Source: Mucor racemosus (Eukaryota; Mucoromycota; Mucoromycetes; Mucorales; Mucoraceae). From it: a stretch of DNA of 64,000 bases. Below, piece by piece: positions 1 through 12,155 of the stretch. Within the stretch, counting starts at the first letter, position 1, and the number at the start of each line of letters is the position of its first letter. Location: contig JAPEHQ010000017.1 of NCBI GenBank assembly GCA_027405735.1, positions 69,501 through 133,500 of the forward strand, read 5' to 3'. The notes under the pieces are model-generated. The model was given only the letters and a program-made list of their open reading frames with translations, did not search any database and was not told the DNA's origin. Position numbers and translations under genes: made by a program.

Positions 1-225
1 GTAAATAAATAACAAACAATTCATAAAATCAGTGGATTTTGTAGACATAATTACATGATTTATACAACAGTGGCTCATTTATCCGACAGTCACTATAGTT
101 GATATTACCTTTTGTCAAGAAAAAAAAAATTCGAACTCGACAACAACAGTTGGAAGGTTCTTTCTCTCTCTTTTATATTATACAACTAGTACACACACAG
201 ATACAGCACATACATAATCAATATA

Positions 226-480
226 ATGGATCCCAACAACAACGAAGCTACTAGATTATGGAGAGTTTTCCGTACTGCACATCAAATGGTCCACGATAGA
301 GTAAAAATATAATTTCAAATTTTTCGAGTTGTTTAATATATTAACAATAAATGTTACATAGGGTTACCTCGTTTCTCAATCAGAACTCGATATGGATTTA
401 GATTCTTTCAAGCGCTCATTTGCTCCTTCTGGAGATGTTGAGTAAGTTTTTGAATTGACAAGAGTTTTGATTGATATAAG

Positions 481-514
<34 letters not shown>

Positions 515-1190
515 GATAGTCGCGACCAGTTGACATTTGTTGTTCAAAAGAAAGATGACCCTATTGATCAATTGCTTATTTTCTTCCCTAAAGATACATC
601 TGTCGGTGTCAAGCCTTTGAGAGTGTAAAGTTATTTAGTTTTTTTTTTTTTTTGAAGGGATTTGACATTTTTGCTAATCATTCTTGACAAATTTTAGTTA
701 TGTTGAACGTATGGCACAACAACAAATTCCCAAGGGTATCTGTATTTACCAAAAGAGCATGACCTCTTCAGCTAATAAGGTCATTCAATCTTTGCCCTCA
801 AAGCATACTTTAGAATCATTCCAAGAGAATGAATTATTAGTTAATATTACACATCACGTTTTGGTACCTAAACATGAAGTTTTAACTACAGAGGAAAAAG
901 CAACCTTGTTGCAAAGATAGTAAGTACTATTGATGCGTGTGTGTTTTTGCATGTATATTTATATATAAATTTCAGCCGTTTGAAGGAAACTCAATTACCT
1001 CGTATTCAACATACTGACCCCGTTGCAAGATACTATGGTTTGAAGCGTGGACAGGTAAGAAAGCAACGGATTTTTGTAAGATTTAAGAGGATTGTGTTTT
1101 AATGAAATATATCATGTTATATAGGTTGTTAAGATTTTAAGAGAGAGTGAAACTGCTGGTCGTTATGTCAGTTATAGATTATGTATTTAA
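226..1190 (+). CDS. RPB5: RNA polymerases I/II/III common subunit RPB5 (ABC27)
   Basis: Shared subunit of all three nuclear RNA polymerases, lining the lower jaw near incoming DNA. Six exons read from splice signals: 226-300, 362-441, 520-624, 698-919, 976-1054, 1125-1190. Together they give 208 codons plus stop, the usual family size (about 205-215 aa). The N-terminal part (about 1-140) is the eukaryote-specific jaw domain and opens with [20 protein letters not shown]. The C-terminal part carries the conserved assembly domain, with [15 protein letters not shown] and [19 protein letters not shown], and ends SYRLCI. The start at 226 is the first ATG after a pyrimidine-rich leader and gives the family N-terminus. 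All five introns are GT-AG. The intron at 442-519 contains a run of about 28 T before its acceptor. Identification is by family motifs and is firm. Confidence 0.95.
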
Positions 1191-2034
1191 AGAAAAAGAA
1201 ACAAGAAGAAAAGAAAAAAAAGAGATTGTGGTTTTTTTTTTTTTTTTTTTTTTACTCAAATCCATTCAACCCATCGTACAAAACCCCATTCAAGCTTACT
1301 ATTTTCTCTCTCTTTTATATATATATTATATTATCACTACTTCATCATTAAAAAAAAAGCCAACCATATATATAAAGAAAATCATAATGTCAACATGGTA
1401 CTCGAGCCCCAAAAATTAGATTTACCTTACTAAAATAAACATATTATATCGATTAGTATTTAGTTTTTTAAGGTCAAATCATTGGATCTGATGTCTTGTT
1501 TATTTAATAGTAATTAAGGAAATCTGCATTTTGAGAAATGTAAGTTCTTTTCTTACCATTAGCACAACAATAAAGACGAGATCATTTTTGTACGCATTTC
1601 AAATGTTGCTCGCTTTTGTTGAATCTTCAGGGGATTTTTTTAGACGCTTGATTTGCTTTCAAAGCTTTTAGTAAATTCATGTTTGTTAAAGGTTTGTTGT
1701 GGTATTTTTTTTATCTCACAAAACAATCATGAATTTTGTTTATGGATTATTCTTATAGAGAATGAGATTTTGGCTCCGATATTGCAGAAACAAGTTCATT
1801 CTTGTTCGAATTTTAAAAAAGCTTGAATAAATAAACAAATAACCAACTAAAACTAATTACATTATATTTTGTAGCATCTCAGGTATATCCTCGTTTTTTT
1901 TTTGTATGCGGTTAGCTATAAAAAAGTGGACACGCTCCAATTTTGAAAACGGGCAACCCCTAAAAACCAGTTTTTGAAATTTTACATAGATTTCAATTAT
2001 TTGGTATTATTATTATTGATCATACAAAATTTAT
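1191..2034. other. Convergent intergenic region, no gene seen
   Basis: Lies between the stop of RPB5 (plus) and the stop of the next gene (minus). It holds homopolymer T tracts (about 1233-1252) and AT-rich sequence expected of two facing 3' UTRs. An open frame at 1147-1419 is a read-through of the RPB5 last exon in another frame with low-complexity F/Y/I content, and is not a gene. Confidence 0.6.
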
Positions 2035-3677
2035 TCAAATTATATTAGAATTCCTTTTTGTTGGTAATCTGCTTACATAATTCTGTTGATTAGCTGTTGT
2101 GGTTGGATTGGCAGCAGAATTGATTACTTTAGGAACCTCAGTACTAGCTATTGATATTCCAAAAGCAGCCTTGGGGATTTTGCTTTGTTGTTGCTGCTGT
2201 TGCTGGATCATGTTTGATTTGATGATTGAGGATGTTCGTTTTTCTTGGCTTTTATCGTCTTGCTGGCTATGATTGCTACAATAACTGCTTGTACTGCCAC
2301 TAGAAACAAAATCTCTCTCCAAAGATAATTCAGAAGAAGACGAAGGACTCCAAGTATTGTGTGTCATGTCCTTGTTTGTTGTATTATTATTATAACGAGT
2401 AGTAAGTACAGGTATAAAGCTACTACTAGATCCTCTTCTGTCTTTTTTAGAAAGTGTGGTGGCATTAGTTGGTTTATGAACTTCTTCTGTTATTATCGGT
2501 TGTTGTTTACGAGGGATCAAGGATATTGCTGATTTTCTCTTTGCGACTTTAATACCGTCCTTTACTTCTGTCTGCAACTCTTGATTTAATGCTGAAACTG
2601 TCTCATTTGATGGATCTACTTGTAGGGGTTGTGGTGGTTTTGTTTGTGTTTCTGCTAGTATTGATGGTGATATCACTGTAGTCGTTGTTTGCGGAGACTC
2701 GTGATGTGTAGATGGCATTTCTGCTATTAGTAAATCGCTTGGATCTTGGTCAACAATAATGCAGTTTTCCAAGAGTAATGTTGTTGTTGCTAATTGGTCT
2801 TGCTCTTTTAGTGATTCTAAAATCGGTTGATCTTTTTCATCTACATTTTCTCCTACAGCCAAATCTTTTACTGAAAAATTAGGGGTATCAGTTTCAACCT
2901 CTTTTTCTTCTTTTCCTACTATTTCTTCTTCTTCTTCTTTTCCCTCCTCCGCATCACTTTCTGTAGATTTAATATCTACAGGTAATTCAATAATCTCTTC
3001 TTTTTCATTCAAATCATCATTTAGGATTAATGGTGCATCGACCAATACAGGTGAACTATCACAAGTGTCATTTAACGTTTCTCCTTCTTTTTCGACATGT
3101 AAGGGGCTACTAGAAGTTTGACTAGGTAATAGTTGCAGGTTTATTATCAAATTTAAGTTATTTTATAATTCTATACAAACCTTTCGTGTTCAATGTTTTG
3201 TAATAAATCAAATGTCGACGAATCTAATGATTGAGATGGTGCACTATTTTCTAAAACTTCATTTTTGGTATCATTTACATTAACTTTATTACAAGTTATT
3301 GTGCTGATGCTATTGTCAGGATAGGAGGATAAAGAACTCTCCGTAATATTCTCAACTTCTTGATCAGGTGTTTTATTGTTGCTTTGAGATGATATTTCAA
3401 GTTTATTACTTGGTAATTCATCTTTTTGAAGCTGTGGGATATCAAATGAACTAGAAAAGTCATTTGGTAAATTCAAGTGAAGCCAACTATCATTAGTTTG
3501 TTGTATATTTGAATCTGTTATTTCTGTATTTGGTACTAATTTCTTTGACTGTTGTAATGGTGTTGAAGGAGATGGAGGAAGAGGCTTGTTATTATCATTA
3601 ATAAGAGGTGCTAGTGTTGTCTCTGTAAATGCTTTTGTCAATTTATTTTTTGATAATCTCTTTTTGAAAAACTTCAT
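2035..3677 (-). CDS. Unknown low-complexity, Ser/Glu-rich protein
   Basis: Family not recognised. Two exons, 3677-3181 and 3121-2035, joined by a 59 bp GT-AG intron, give 527 aa. I chose the ATG at 3677 (MKFFKKRLSKNKLTKAF) because the frame upstream is only a poly-F/L translation of a T-rich leader. The protein starts with a basic patch. A long acidic, Ser/Thr-rich, probably disordered middle follows, including an E-run around residues 240-270 with GKEEEEEIVGKEEKEVE. A basic, Ser-rich C-terminal third contains a 7-residue Q run followed by SKIPKAAFG and near the end SRLPTKR. Those two tetrapeptides resemble the SxIP/SxLP class of EB1-binding motifs in basic context, but this is only a short-motif resemblance. 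There are no membrane segments. The gene lies 215 bp from the chitinase stop on the same strand. Confidence 0.7.
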
Positions 3678-3892
3678 ATTTTGATCTTGTAATAATAGAA
3701 TGGAAAATGGATAAATACGAAAGAAAAAGAGAAGCTGATGGAATATCATGAGAAGCAGAAGAAAAAAAGAAGAAAAAAAAAAAAAGGTAAAAATAAGATA
3801 TATATCATCATCACCTGCATTATACATATAATATAAACTTTTTATATTTATACATGTGGTATTTTATATATAATGTATTCAAGGAGTAAAAT

Positions 3893-5461
3893 TTATGTAT
3901 AATAACTAGAAAAATCTTGGTCATCAATTCTAGAAGCATTATAAACATATCCGATTACTACTGAATTTGTATTCACATTTGATATCAGACAAATACGAGA
4001 GCCTGGATTAATAGGATCATCTCCATCCATACCAATAGATTCAAGATGTTGATCTACTGAATCCGGCGAAGATCCAAAACTTGAAGCTAGTACACGACCA
4101 CTTACAGAACGTAATAATAAAAATGATAAACCTGCACATGGAACAGGTGGTGGCGGTAAATCAGTATTGCTATTGTCAAGAGGAACTAGAATAGGTACTT
4201 GGTGTTCTTTGAACGCCATATTAATACTATCAAATGCTTTAGATGTCTTTGCGCTTCCACTATCCAACTGTTCTAGATATTTTGATGTAGCTTGACCAAA
4301 CGTTAAACCATTTAAATACTGTACTGTATTAGAGTATGCATATCCTGCATCCCAAATCATAACACCACCAAAGTTTTTACTACGTCTAATATCATCTAAA
4401 ATCACTGTCAATTTCTCATAGCTGACATAGCCGGTATCCATATGGTTCTCTTTTCCTAAAACTCCTAAATAAATCTTGGTTCGTCCATGTGTCCTTTGTT
4501 GAGACCATCTATCCCAAATATCAAAATTAAACTGTGTAGACCCTTTAGTTTGATGTGCTGAAGCAGAACAATAATTATTATAAAATTGAACAAACACCAT
4601 ATCTGGATAAGCATCATATTTAGGTGCAGGATGAAGTATGTTGTATACTGCATTTTTTGAATAATAGTCTAAATCTGGACATTGTGGTGCAGCTGTAATC
4701 AAGTATTCACGAGGTGGATATTGTGTTTTATATAATTGACGAAGAGTATCAATATGACGATCATAACCAACACCATCGACGGCTATACAAGATTTTTGTT
4801 TATATTGAGTTGCGTTTTGTATACATAGAAAACTTACATTCTGGATCATAATCGACGCCATCAAGAATAGCATCTCCAAATGGTCTAGGAACTGTCTTAT
4901 CTGTACCACCCAAGAATTTGTTCCACATCCACCAAGCAAAAAGGTCCGGATCCCATTTTTGTTTATGATATTGTCCTGCTGCACCACCAACAGACATGAG
5001 TATCTTTACGCCCTTTTTCTGGCAGTATTTAATATCATGTGCTGCTTCAATGCAGTTTTCTACATTATTACAATTATCTGAAAGATTCAAAATAGGTGAT
5101 TTTCTAGGTCCACCTATAAAATCAACTACAAAGCCGATGACAACAATAGATACGCCTTCCTGATCACAATAATAAGATAATCTTTTTTCTCCATAATCCC
5201 CTTGACCCCAATACAATACAACATTATTTATATTATTTCGTTGCTGTAAATATGCAAGAATTAAATCATTATATGTTGGCTTCTTTATAAAAAAAATCTT
5301 ACTATATCATCTGATGCTCTAAACAAAGGTGTATCCAATGTCATGTCATCTAAAACTTGTTCTATGTCTGCATTAAGCAAGTCTATGTTGGTTTGAGCAA
5401 ATGCAAGGCGCTGTAGAATGGTGGCGGAAATGTAAATTAATGGCCATGTCAAGCTTTTCAT
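3893..5461 (-). CDS. Secreted GH18 chitinase (class III type)
   Basis: Endochitinase hydrolysing beta-1,4-GlcNAc polymers of the fungal wall. Exons 5461-5303, 5243-4838, 4782-3893 give 484 aa. The start at 5461 (MKSLTWPLIYISATILQRLA) supplies an N-terminal hydrophobic signal sequence. The TIM barrel begins at about residue 60 with LYWGQGDYGEKRL. SVGGAAG (about 137) is the usual GH18 SxGG strand. The catalytic DxxDxDxE motif is DGVDYDPE at 181-188, with Glu188 as the expected acid. The exon ends one base after that Glu codon. DLDYYSKNA and FGGVMIWDAGYAY are later barrel strands. Between signal and barrel lies an extra segment of about 30 residues (NIDLLNADIEQVLDDMTLDT) that I do not recognise. 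The C-terminal part of about 75 residues after the PPPPVPCAG linker is also unassigned. No GPI-type hydrophobic tail is visible. Confidence 0.9.
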
Positions 5462-6813
5462 TTTTTCAAGGTAAAAAAAAAGAGGGAGAGAGAAACAGAT
5501 GTAATTTTCAACATGTTCAAGCAAGGAAATATATATATATATACTATAAATTTCAACTCGTTTGTATAATTGTATCGTTGGCTGTATCTATATAAAGAGG
5601 AATGACTCACGGAATGCAAATCTATTACTATCCTCTACGATATAGTACAGGTAGCAGTAGGATCAATAAATACATTTTTATTGAAGCAAATACGTTTTTC
5701 GGTACATTTACTTTTTTTTTTTTTTTTGCGTTATAACGGAAAGTTTTGATGATTGGAAATTTCATTTACAACGAAATTTATGGCATGGTCTATTGACTAT
5801 TCATGGCTAATAATAACTTTTTTCAAAAAGCATTTTATTTGGATATATGCATATTTTACTTGTTTATTATATTTACTACTTTATTTACGAATATTACTAA
5901 TGTTCTAGTATTTCTATCATGATAAATGTACTAAAAGGAGGTCGAACTTGGACATTTGCTTAAAATTTGATATGATCAAACTATTACACTTATATTAGTA
6001 TATATGAATTTGGTAAGAGAAGAAATGCTGAAATATTAAGTAGGAGTGAAGCGCTTGATAACTGAGGATGATGTTCTAATTGAAGGGTGGCCAATAATTC
6101 AAAATTATTTGCAAATATAAGAGCTGTCCATTTGATGAAGTAACAGTCAGTATATTTTAAAGACTTTGTATATTCTATTCGACAAGAAGTCTACAAGAAG
6201 TCTACATTTCTTTAAAGATGTAATAATCATTTAATTTATCACGTATAGTACATGATCCAGTTTAAGCAATTCTATAATTTTAAAATCATATCCTTTTTTT
6301 TTCTCTGTCTGCACAAGCAATGGTAAAAGAATGTATGCTATACAGAGGTCATTTTCAACATGTTTAATGTTCTATTGAAATCAAAAGCTATATATCCACT
6401 GAAACAGTTCTCTAAGGCCGATTGAATTTTAAATGTCGAGATGGCTAATTCTACCATCTTTTCCAGTTATTTTTAATGACAAGCACATCTATAATCTTAT
6501 TCCGAAACCATAAAAAGCAGTTAACAGGTCACCAAAGCCCTTATAGAAAATCGACAACACCATTGGCAATTATAGATGATCTAGTTTTGCTTATGTGTGG
6601 GGATTAGAAAAGCAGATTGCTCAAGTTCTACTGTACTATTTGTAATTCTAAGCGGATTTCGAGCGCAATTACAATCATGTGGCAATTAGTTATTTTTAAA
6701 GAACAAAAAGCTGTTTAATATTTGCGTTTTTATTGAGTGTTTAAACAAAATTGAAAAATGTAGTAAATGCTAGAATTCAATGTTTCCCATGTCATTAGTA
6801 CTGGGCACATCTA
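5462..6813. other. Intergenic region, no gene seen
   Basis: Upstream of the chitinase and downstream of URC4. It is AT-rich with a short TA microsatellite (about 5529-5542) and a poly-T tract (about 5711-5727). No frame shows conserved protein content, and no RNA gene was recognised. Confidence 0.5.
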
Positions 6814-8284
6814 TTAGAAGATAGTTCCGTCGCTCTAATTGTTTATAATGTGTTAGCTTTTTGTCATAAAGTAATGAATATTCAGCTTACCTTGATAACA
6901 ATGGGTGGTCCTCCATCCTTGGGTCTCAATTTAGAAGCGATTTCTCTACCAGCCGTCCAGGTACCACCCTCTAAAACTTGAGCCAATTGAATCTCACGAC
7001 CCAATTTAGCTTCTACGCCTTGTTTGATCTTATCTAGATATACTACAGTCAGGGCACGCCATTCCACAATAACAGGATCAGAGCCTTCAAATGTAGGTAA
7101 ACCTCCTTGGATAACGGTACCACGCTCCACCTCTGCAGGTTTCAATTTTAAAAGACCATAATCCACCAACAATCCACCATTGCGATATTCTGGTAAACCA
7201 GTCATTTGTTCCATACCATCAATGACAATACCCAAAGAAAGTTCCATGGCTTCGATTAAAGAATAGGTAAGCCATTGAGACAATTTGTGGAAAGGAACCA
7301 AGTTCTCATGGTTACCAGCATCGGTTAATGAGGCACAGGGCCAAACATCACCTAATTGAATACCATTAATTTGTACTCGAGCAGGCCACATTTCTCCAAG
7401 ACTCATAACTGCTTCCCACAACTTTTCAATGCGTACACTTTTTGCCTGAGAATCATTTTTTACAGAAGACAATACGAAATCTAAATCATAATAGGATTAG
7501 CAAATGTATACATGCACACTTTTTGAAACCTGCTCTTTTTACTTACCAATGAGGTTACCAGGTCTACTTGGTTCATCATTGATTGAAGGGAAGTAGGTAG
7601 GTTGGTTCTCTATTGCTTTTGCTAATCTCTTCAACAAATTGGAACGACCTTCTAGACCTACCATTGGGTTCTCTTCTGTGACTTGAAAGCCCTCGGTCAT
7701 GCGTTGCAAAGTAATAGCATCCAAACCATTGACTTATATAAACAAGAATAAAATTTAGCAGTCTGTATTTGTTGTACTTGTATATAAAGGTTGAGAAATT
7801 TCTCACGATAATACGTACCGTCAACACGATCAGGAACATTCTTTGAACTAGAGAAATAACCATCTAAGAACATATCAAAGGAAGCTAATGCGAGACCTTC
7901 TGATCTTCCGATATTCTCTCCATTACTTGCCTTGTATCTCCAAGCTTGACCAGCACCAGCATCTACAAGAACTGAAACAATAACTAAATCGATTAATCGA
8001 CGTGCTTGTTCTACAGCGTCTACTCCTTGTTCTTGCCAACGGTCTCGAAGAGCTTGCAATTGCTTGGGATCAAAGTGTCTTAATCTCGAATGAGGAGGAA
8101 CTTTATCAAGATCTGGATAACGACGTTTAGTAGTATCAACGACGTGATCTATAATAGCAGGTAAAGCGCCTTCATCCAACTCAAAACATGTCAGTTCACC
8201 GCGCTGTCCTTTTTCATACACTTGTTGGCACCTTTCACGAATGGATTTCAAGGTACGTAAATAATCTTGAGGTAGAACGGTCAT
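6814..8284 (-). CDS. URC4: URC4/DUF1688 family protein (uracil catabolism)
   Basis: Member of the URC4/Urg3 (DUF1688) family, genetically linked in fungi to the non-classical uracil degradation (URC) pathway; the exact reaction is not established. Four exons: 8284-7819, 7732-7547, 7480-6891 and a 21-nt last exon 6834-6814, giving 420 aa, the usual family size. Family landmarks are DAGAGQAWRY with SEGLALASFDMF around residues 110-135, MVGLEGRSNLLKRL, WPARVQINGIQLGDVWPC, FHKLSQWLTYSLIEAME and GGTWTAGREIA. The last exon encodes SDGTIF and a stop, completing the conserved ending GGPPIVIKSDGTIF. This ending is why I accept so short an exon. All introns are GT-AG. No other URC genes are adjacent. 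Confidence 0.93.
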
Positions 8285-9209
8285 ATTTTATTTTATTTTA
8301 TTTTTACTTTTGGCTTTTGGGTTTGAGAAAAAAAGAAAAAGATAAAGAAGATGAGAGAAATCAAGCCAGAGTTTGTTTATCAACTGATAGGAATAAATAT
8401 AGATACATAAATTAAAGTTTTGCATGATACATAAATATCTAATGTAGTACAATCATGAAAGCTCCTCTTATTTCTCATATACACAAATGTTTGGATAAGG
8501 CGTAAAAATTGTTATATACCTGCTATATTTGCTGTCGAATGTTCAGATTTACTTTCCCCCCCCCCAATATCACTTGAATGCTTCATATTAAAAAAAAAAA
8601 AAAGTCTTTAGAATCCCATGTAATTGCACTATTGATCGTGGTAATTTGCTGCCATACGATGGTCATAACAGTAGTACAGCATTTCAATAACCACTACTAT
8701 AGTCTCTAGTATAACATCAGAAGATATGATGAATTTAGATGAGAACTTTCTTGCTTCGCTGAGCAATTATCGATAGAAATCATACTATAACTTGTTGTAT
8801 GGGAAAATATACCTACTTGTATTCGATATATTATATACTCTCGGAAAAAAGTATCTTAGATTGAATAAGAATATGTGAAACTGTAATTGTATTATATAGT
8901 ATCACCTGCTTAAAGCTTTTAAACAGACCAGATGGTGATATACTTAGTACTTAATCACAAGCTATCATCTTTTTATGTCAAAAAATCAAAATTGGAAGGT
9001 ATAAATCCTATAAATGTTACATTCACTGCATAAGTTAAGCATGAAATTGTCAAATCATCAATTTTAAACTCACACTCACGCCCAAAAAAACTGCATATTA
9101 AAATAAACATCATGCTTGATTTATTTACAATTCATTGCATCATGATATTAGTTGTACAGGTAATTCAAAGTAAGCTGCGATGCATTACTAAAAATTAATC
9201 TAAAAAAAA
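8285..9209. other. Intergenic region upstream of URC4
   Basis: Contains the URC4 promoter side (T/A-rich, 8285-8420), a run of ten C at about 8557-8566 and a poly-A tract at 8589-8602. No gene or RNA is recognisable. Confidence 0.5.
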
Positions 9210-10855
9210 GTTACACTCCATTTATATTTACCGAAAAAAGTTACACTCCATAAGTTAAAATGGATTTTGATACATTTTGTAAGGTTCCCCACTTGAGGAA
9301 AATTGAATTTTCAAAAAGTTGATTTTTAAGGCTTTCAATCTTCAGAAGAGTGTGCTCTACTTTCTATGACTGAGTATATCCTAAATACTTTTTATGATAT
9401 ACCTTAAATACTGCTATGCAAATATATATGAATCGGTCTGGTCGCATTATGCTGCCTATTTCTAGATTTATTTTATGCCTCAAGAAAGACTCAAAAACAG
9501 GTAAAATTCACTACTTTTTCCTTAAAAACTGAGTCTCACATTTCATCTCTGCTCGATTTTCGTTTTTTCACCAAGTAGCGCCAAGAAAAATTAAATGTTG
9601 ATGTGTCTGAGACGTTCACTTTTTAGTCCAAAAACGCATTTCTGGAAATATCTTATCTCTAGCAGCTGGTATAACCTTTTCAGTGCTAGTGTTTCAGATT
9701 TTTACTGCCAATTCACTACTGAAAATTAAAACTTTCAGCTTCCATACTGCATTGATGGTTTCCTTAAGGCGACCCAATATTTGCTCCCACCCCGTTTTTT
9801 ATCTAAGTTACAAGAAAACAGGCCATTTTCCAGCTCGAATTAATAAATGGCAATTTTCGTTAAAACTTGAATCAAAACCCAATCCTAGGTGTATGGCATG
9901 AATGTAAAAAACACTTTGGTCAATACTACAAAAATTTTGTATATAACCTGCTACAAAAAAAAGTACCCTGATTTTTTCATACTCAGGTATGTTAGAGAGC
10001 GCTTCAAAATAAGTAATTTTTATTACTAAAAAGCGTTAGTATATCTTAATTTTTTGCAGAGGTATAAGGCTCAAAGTTTCAACTTTTTAAATTTAAGCTG
10101 TAAAAGCCAAAATTAGAAAAAATATCATCGGTTTTTCCAAATTTACTCACGGATGGCATAATAATATATGGTACAAAAATAATTGTTATTTGTAGCCCTC
10201 AAAATTCTGCATTGATACATACTAATTACAATAAGAGGAGTTTACAATTTTGTCTCGAAAATCGCTCAAAACCGCGATTTATGGATGTGGGTTGGGGTCA
10301 AAAAACAAGGGTATACCTTAATGTTTTCATTATTTCATCAAAAATTAATATTTTTGAAAAAACTAAAAAAGTATTCATAGATATTGTTGCCAACTATTAT
10401 GTTTATTAAGTTGTCATTCTTTTTTAGTTTAATTTAACGGAGAGATATTACTGATTTCTGCGATTTTGATGTGTTTTATGGACTAAAATTATTGAATTTA
10501 AATTTTAATTTTATTCATCATTAATAAATAATATGCAACTAATGTTGACAAATAACTTTAATTATAACTGCAACTAACGTTTATTTGATAAAATCCGTAG
10601 TAATGCTTGTTTTTCTGATATTTCACCAAATGTTTCAACTGCTATATCTCCGCACAAAAAATAGCTAAAAATATATGAGCATCACCATCGTTATTAAAGC
10701 ATTAATTTGTATCAGAATTGATTATTACTTTAGCATGATGAAAAATTTATGGGAAAAAAGTTGAAGATCTGATTTTTTGAAAAAAAAATCCATTTTAATT
10801 TATGGAGTGTACCTTTACTGCTTATGTAGTGTAACTTTTGTCTATGGAGTGTAAC
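9210..10855. repeat. Dispersed TIR repeat, copy A (longest)
   Basis: About 1.65 kb bounded by inverted copies of GTTACACTCCAT. The outer pair is 9210 and 10844-10855. A longer inner pair starts at 9240 (GTTACACTCCATAAGTTAAA) and ends at 10813, where the reverse complement reads TACACTCCATAAATTAAAAT. Inside there is no long ORF. Its right part (from about 10,030) recurs at 12,130-12,898 and 19,640-20,418. Its middle recurs near 40,620-40,830, and its left end recurs inverted near 42,410-42,556. The structure suggests a non-autonomous terminal-inverted-repeat DNA element. The superfamily and target-site duplication could not be assigned. Similarity between copies continues slightly past the TIR, so the true boundaries are uncertain. 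Confidence 0.7.
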
Positions 10856-11084
10856 ATTCTCAATTTTTTGTTCATTTTTGAGGATATTTCCACGAAAAAT
10901 CAATATTTCAAAAAGAACTAAATTGTATCCGATAAAGAATAATAACCTCTATGACGTGACAATAAAATATTGCCGCTCACTAACGTATACTTTGCAATAT
11001 GTTATGAAAAGTTGAAAAAAAAATGAAATAAAAAAAATATCCAGTACTTCAAAAAAGTGATAAATTTATTATCAGAAACTGTTG

Positions 11085-12155
11085 ATATACTGTGTTTACA
11101 TATCGAATTATGGTTTATGACAAACTTGTAACCACTCAGGATAAAAATTTAATGACTCTAATGCACAAATCGAAACATAGTGATATAAGACATAGGATAA
11201 AAATAAAAAAAGCTTCATTTACAAGAACATTTTCAAGATCAATGCATTTTTGAAAAAAGGAAAAAACAGAGTGTCTAATACACCCCTCACAATTTTTTTA
11301 CGTTATTTGATAGCTTTCCACTTTAATTCTTTGGCAAAGATTGTCCTCATTGACTCATTGTCCAAAGGATATTATTTAAAAAGAGAGAGTATGGAGGAAG
11401 AAACTTGAGCTTATGTTTGTTTCTTTCCTCCTACCACTCACAAAATCCTAGATTGTAATGTGTAATTTGTGATGAATCAAATGTTTTTATAAGTAGTATT
11501 ACAGGGAAATATTTCCATGCCATAATTTCTTGTAGAATTAACTGTCTTTCTTCTTCTTTATATCCTTATTTAATCTCCTTGATAAATACCTGATTCACAA
11601 ATAAGAACACCAACCTTCCTTCAACCAATGTGCACCATGCACATTTCATTTTGACCATGATATTTATCCAGAATTACAGATTATTACATAATGGATTCTG
11701 GTATTGTCAATCATCAGATGATAAGAAGCAGCATTACCCTTATCCAACTTGTGGACTAATAGCAATCTCAGTTGATATTTTCAACTGATTACAACTCTTT
11801 TTGACGATCATAATATCTCTGATGCTCTGATGTAAAGATACCTCATACTTTGAGGGTCTCTAGATCTCTAGATCTCTTTCTGGTTTTCTTTACTTGAGAA
11901 GTTTGTTTGTTGTTAGTAGATCTTCTAGTTGCTGGCATTATGTAGAATAGCTTTCAAGTCAACAACAAATATAAAATCTTCTTTTAAAGAAAAGGAATTG
12001 TGAGGTGATGATCAACTTTGACATTTGTATTGTAGAATAGTGTGCAACATTACATCACTATTTAGATGAATTACGTTATTAAATTTTTGCCCCATAGAGT
12101 GGTTAAAAATTTGTCACAAACCATAATTCGATGCATGAACGCAGTGTCTTAATTT
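11085..12155. repeat. Fold-back element with long imperfect inverted ends
   Basis: The sequence around 11,085-11,165, containing CATATCGAATTATGGTTTAT, is repeated in inverted orientation around 12,075-12,150. The match covers roughly 75-80 bp, including TCGAATTATGGTTT, TGACAAA, AACCACTC and AAAAATTTAAT. Weaker matching continues inward (CCCCTCACAATTTTTTT near 11,283 against its inverted partner near 12,000). The interior carries no ORF. Part of it (about 11,590-11,690) resembles 51,800-51,930. It lies between repeat copies A and B. Boundaries are approximate because they were compared by eye. Confidence 0.55.

Noticed and set aside
1147..1419. 90-codon plus-strand frame after RPB5
   Set aside because: It overlaps the RPB5 last exon in another frame and then runs through a T tract. 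The peptide is low-complexity F/I/Y with no family.
2035..2250. SKIP and SRLP as EB1-binding SxIP motifs in the unknown protein
   Set aside because: Four-residue matches in a disordered, Ser/Lys-rich tail are expected by chance. There is no other plus-end tracking domain.
9683..10409. Short frames inside repeat copy A (72 and 65 codons)
   Set aside because: Not conserved as open frames in copies B and C of the same repeat.
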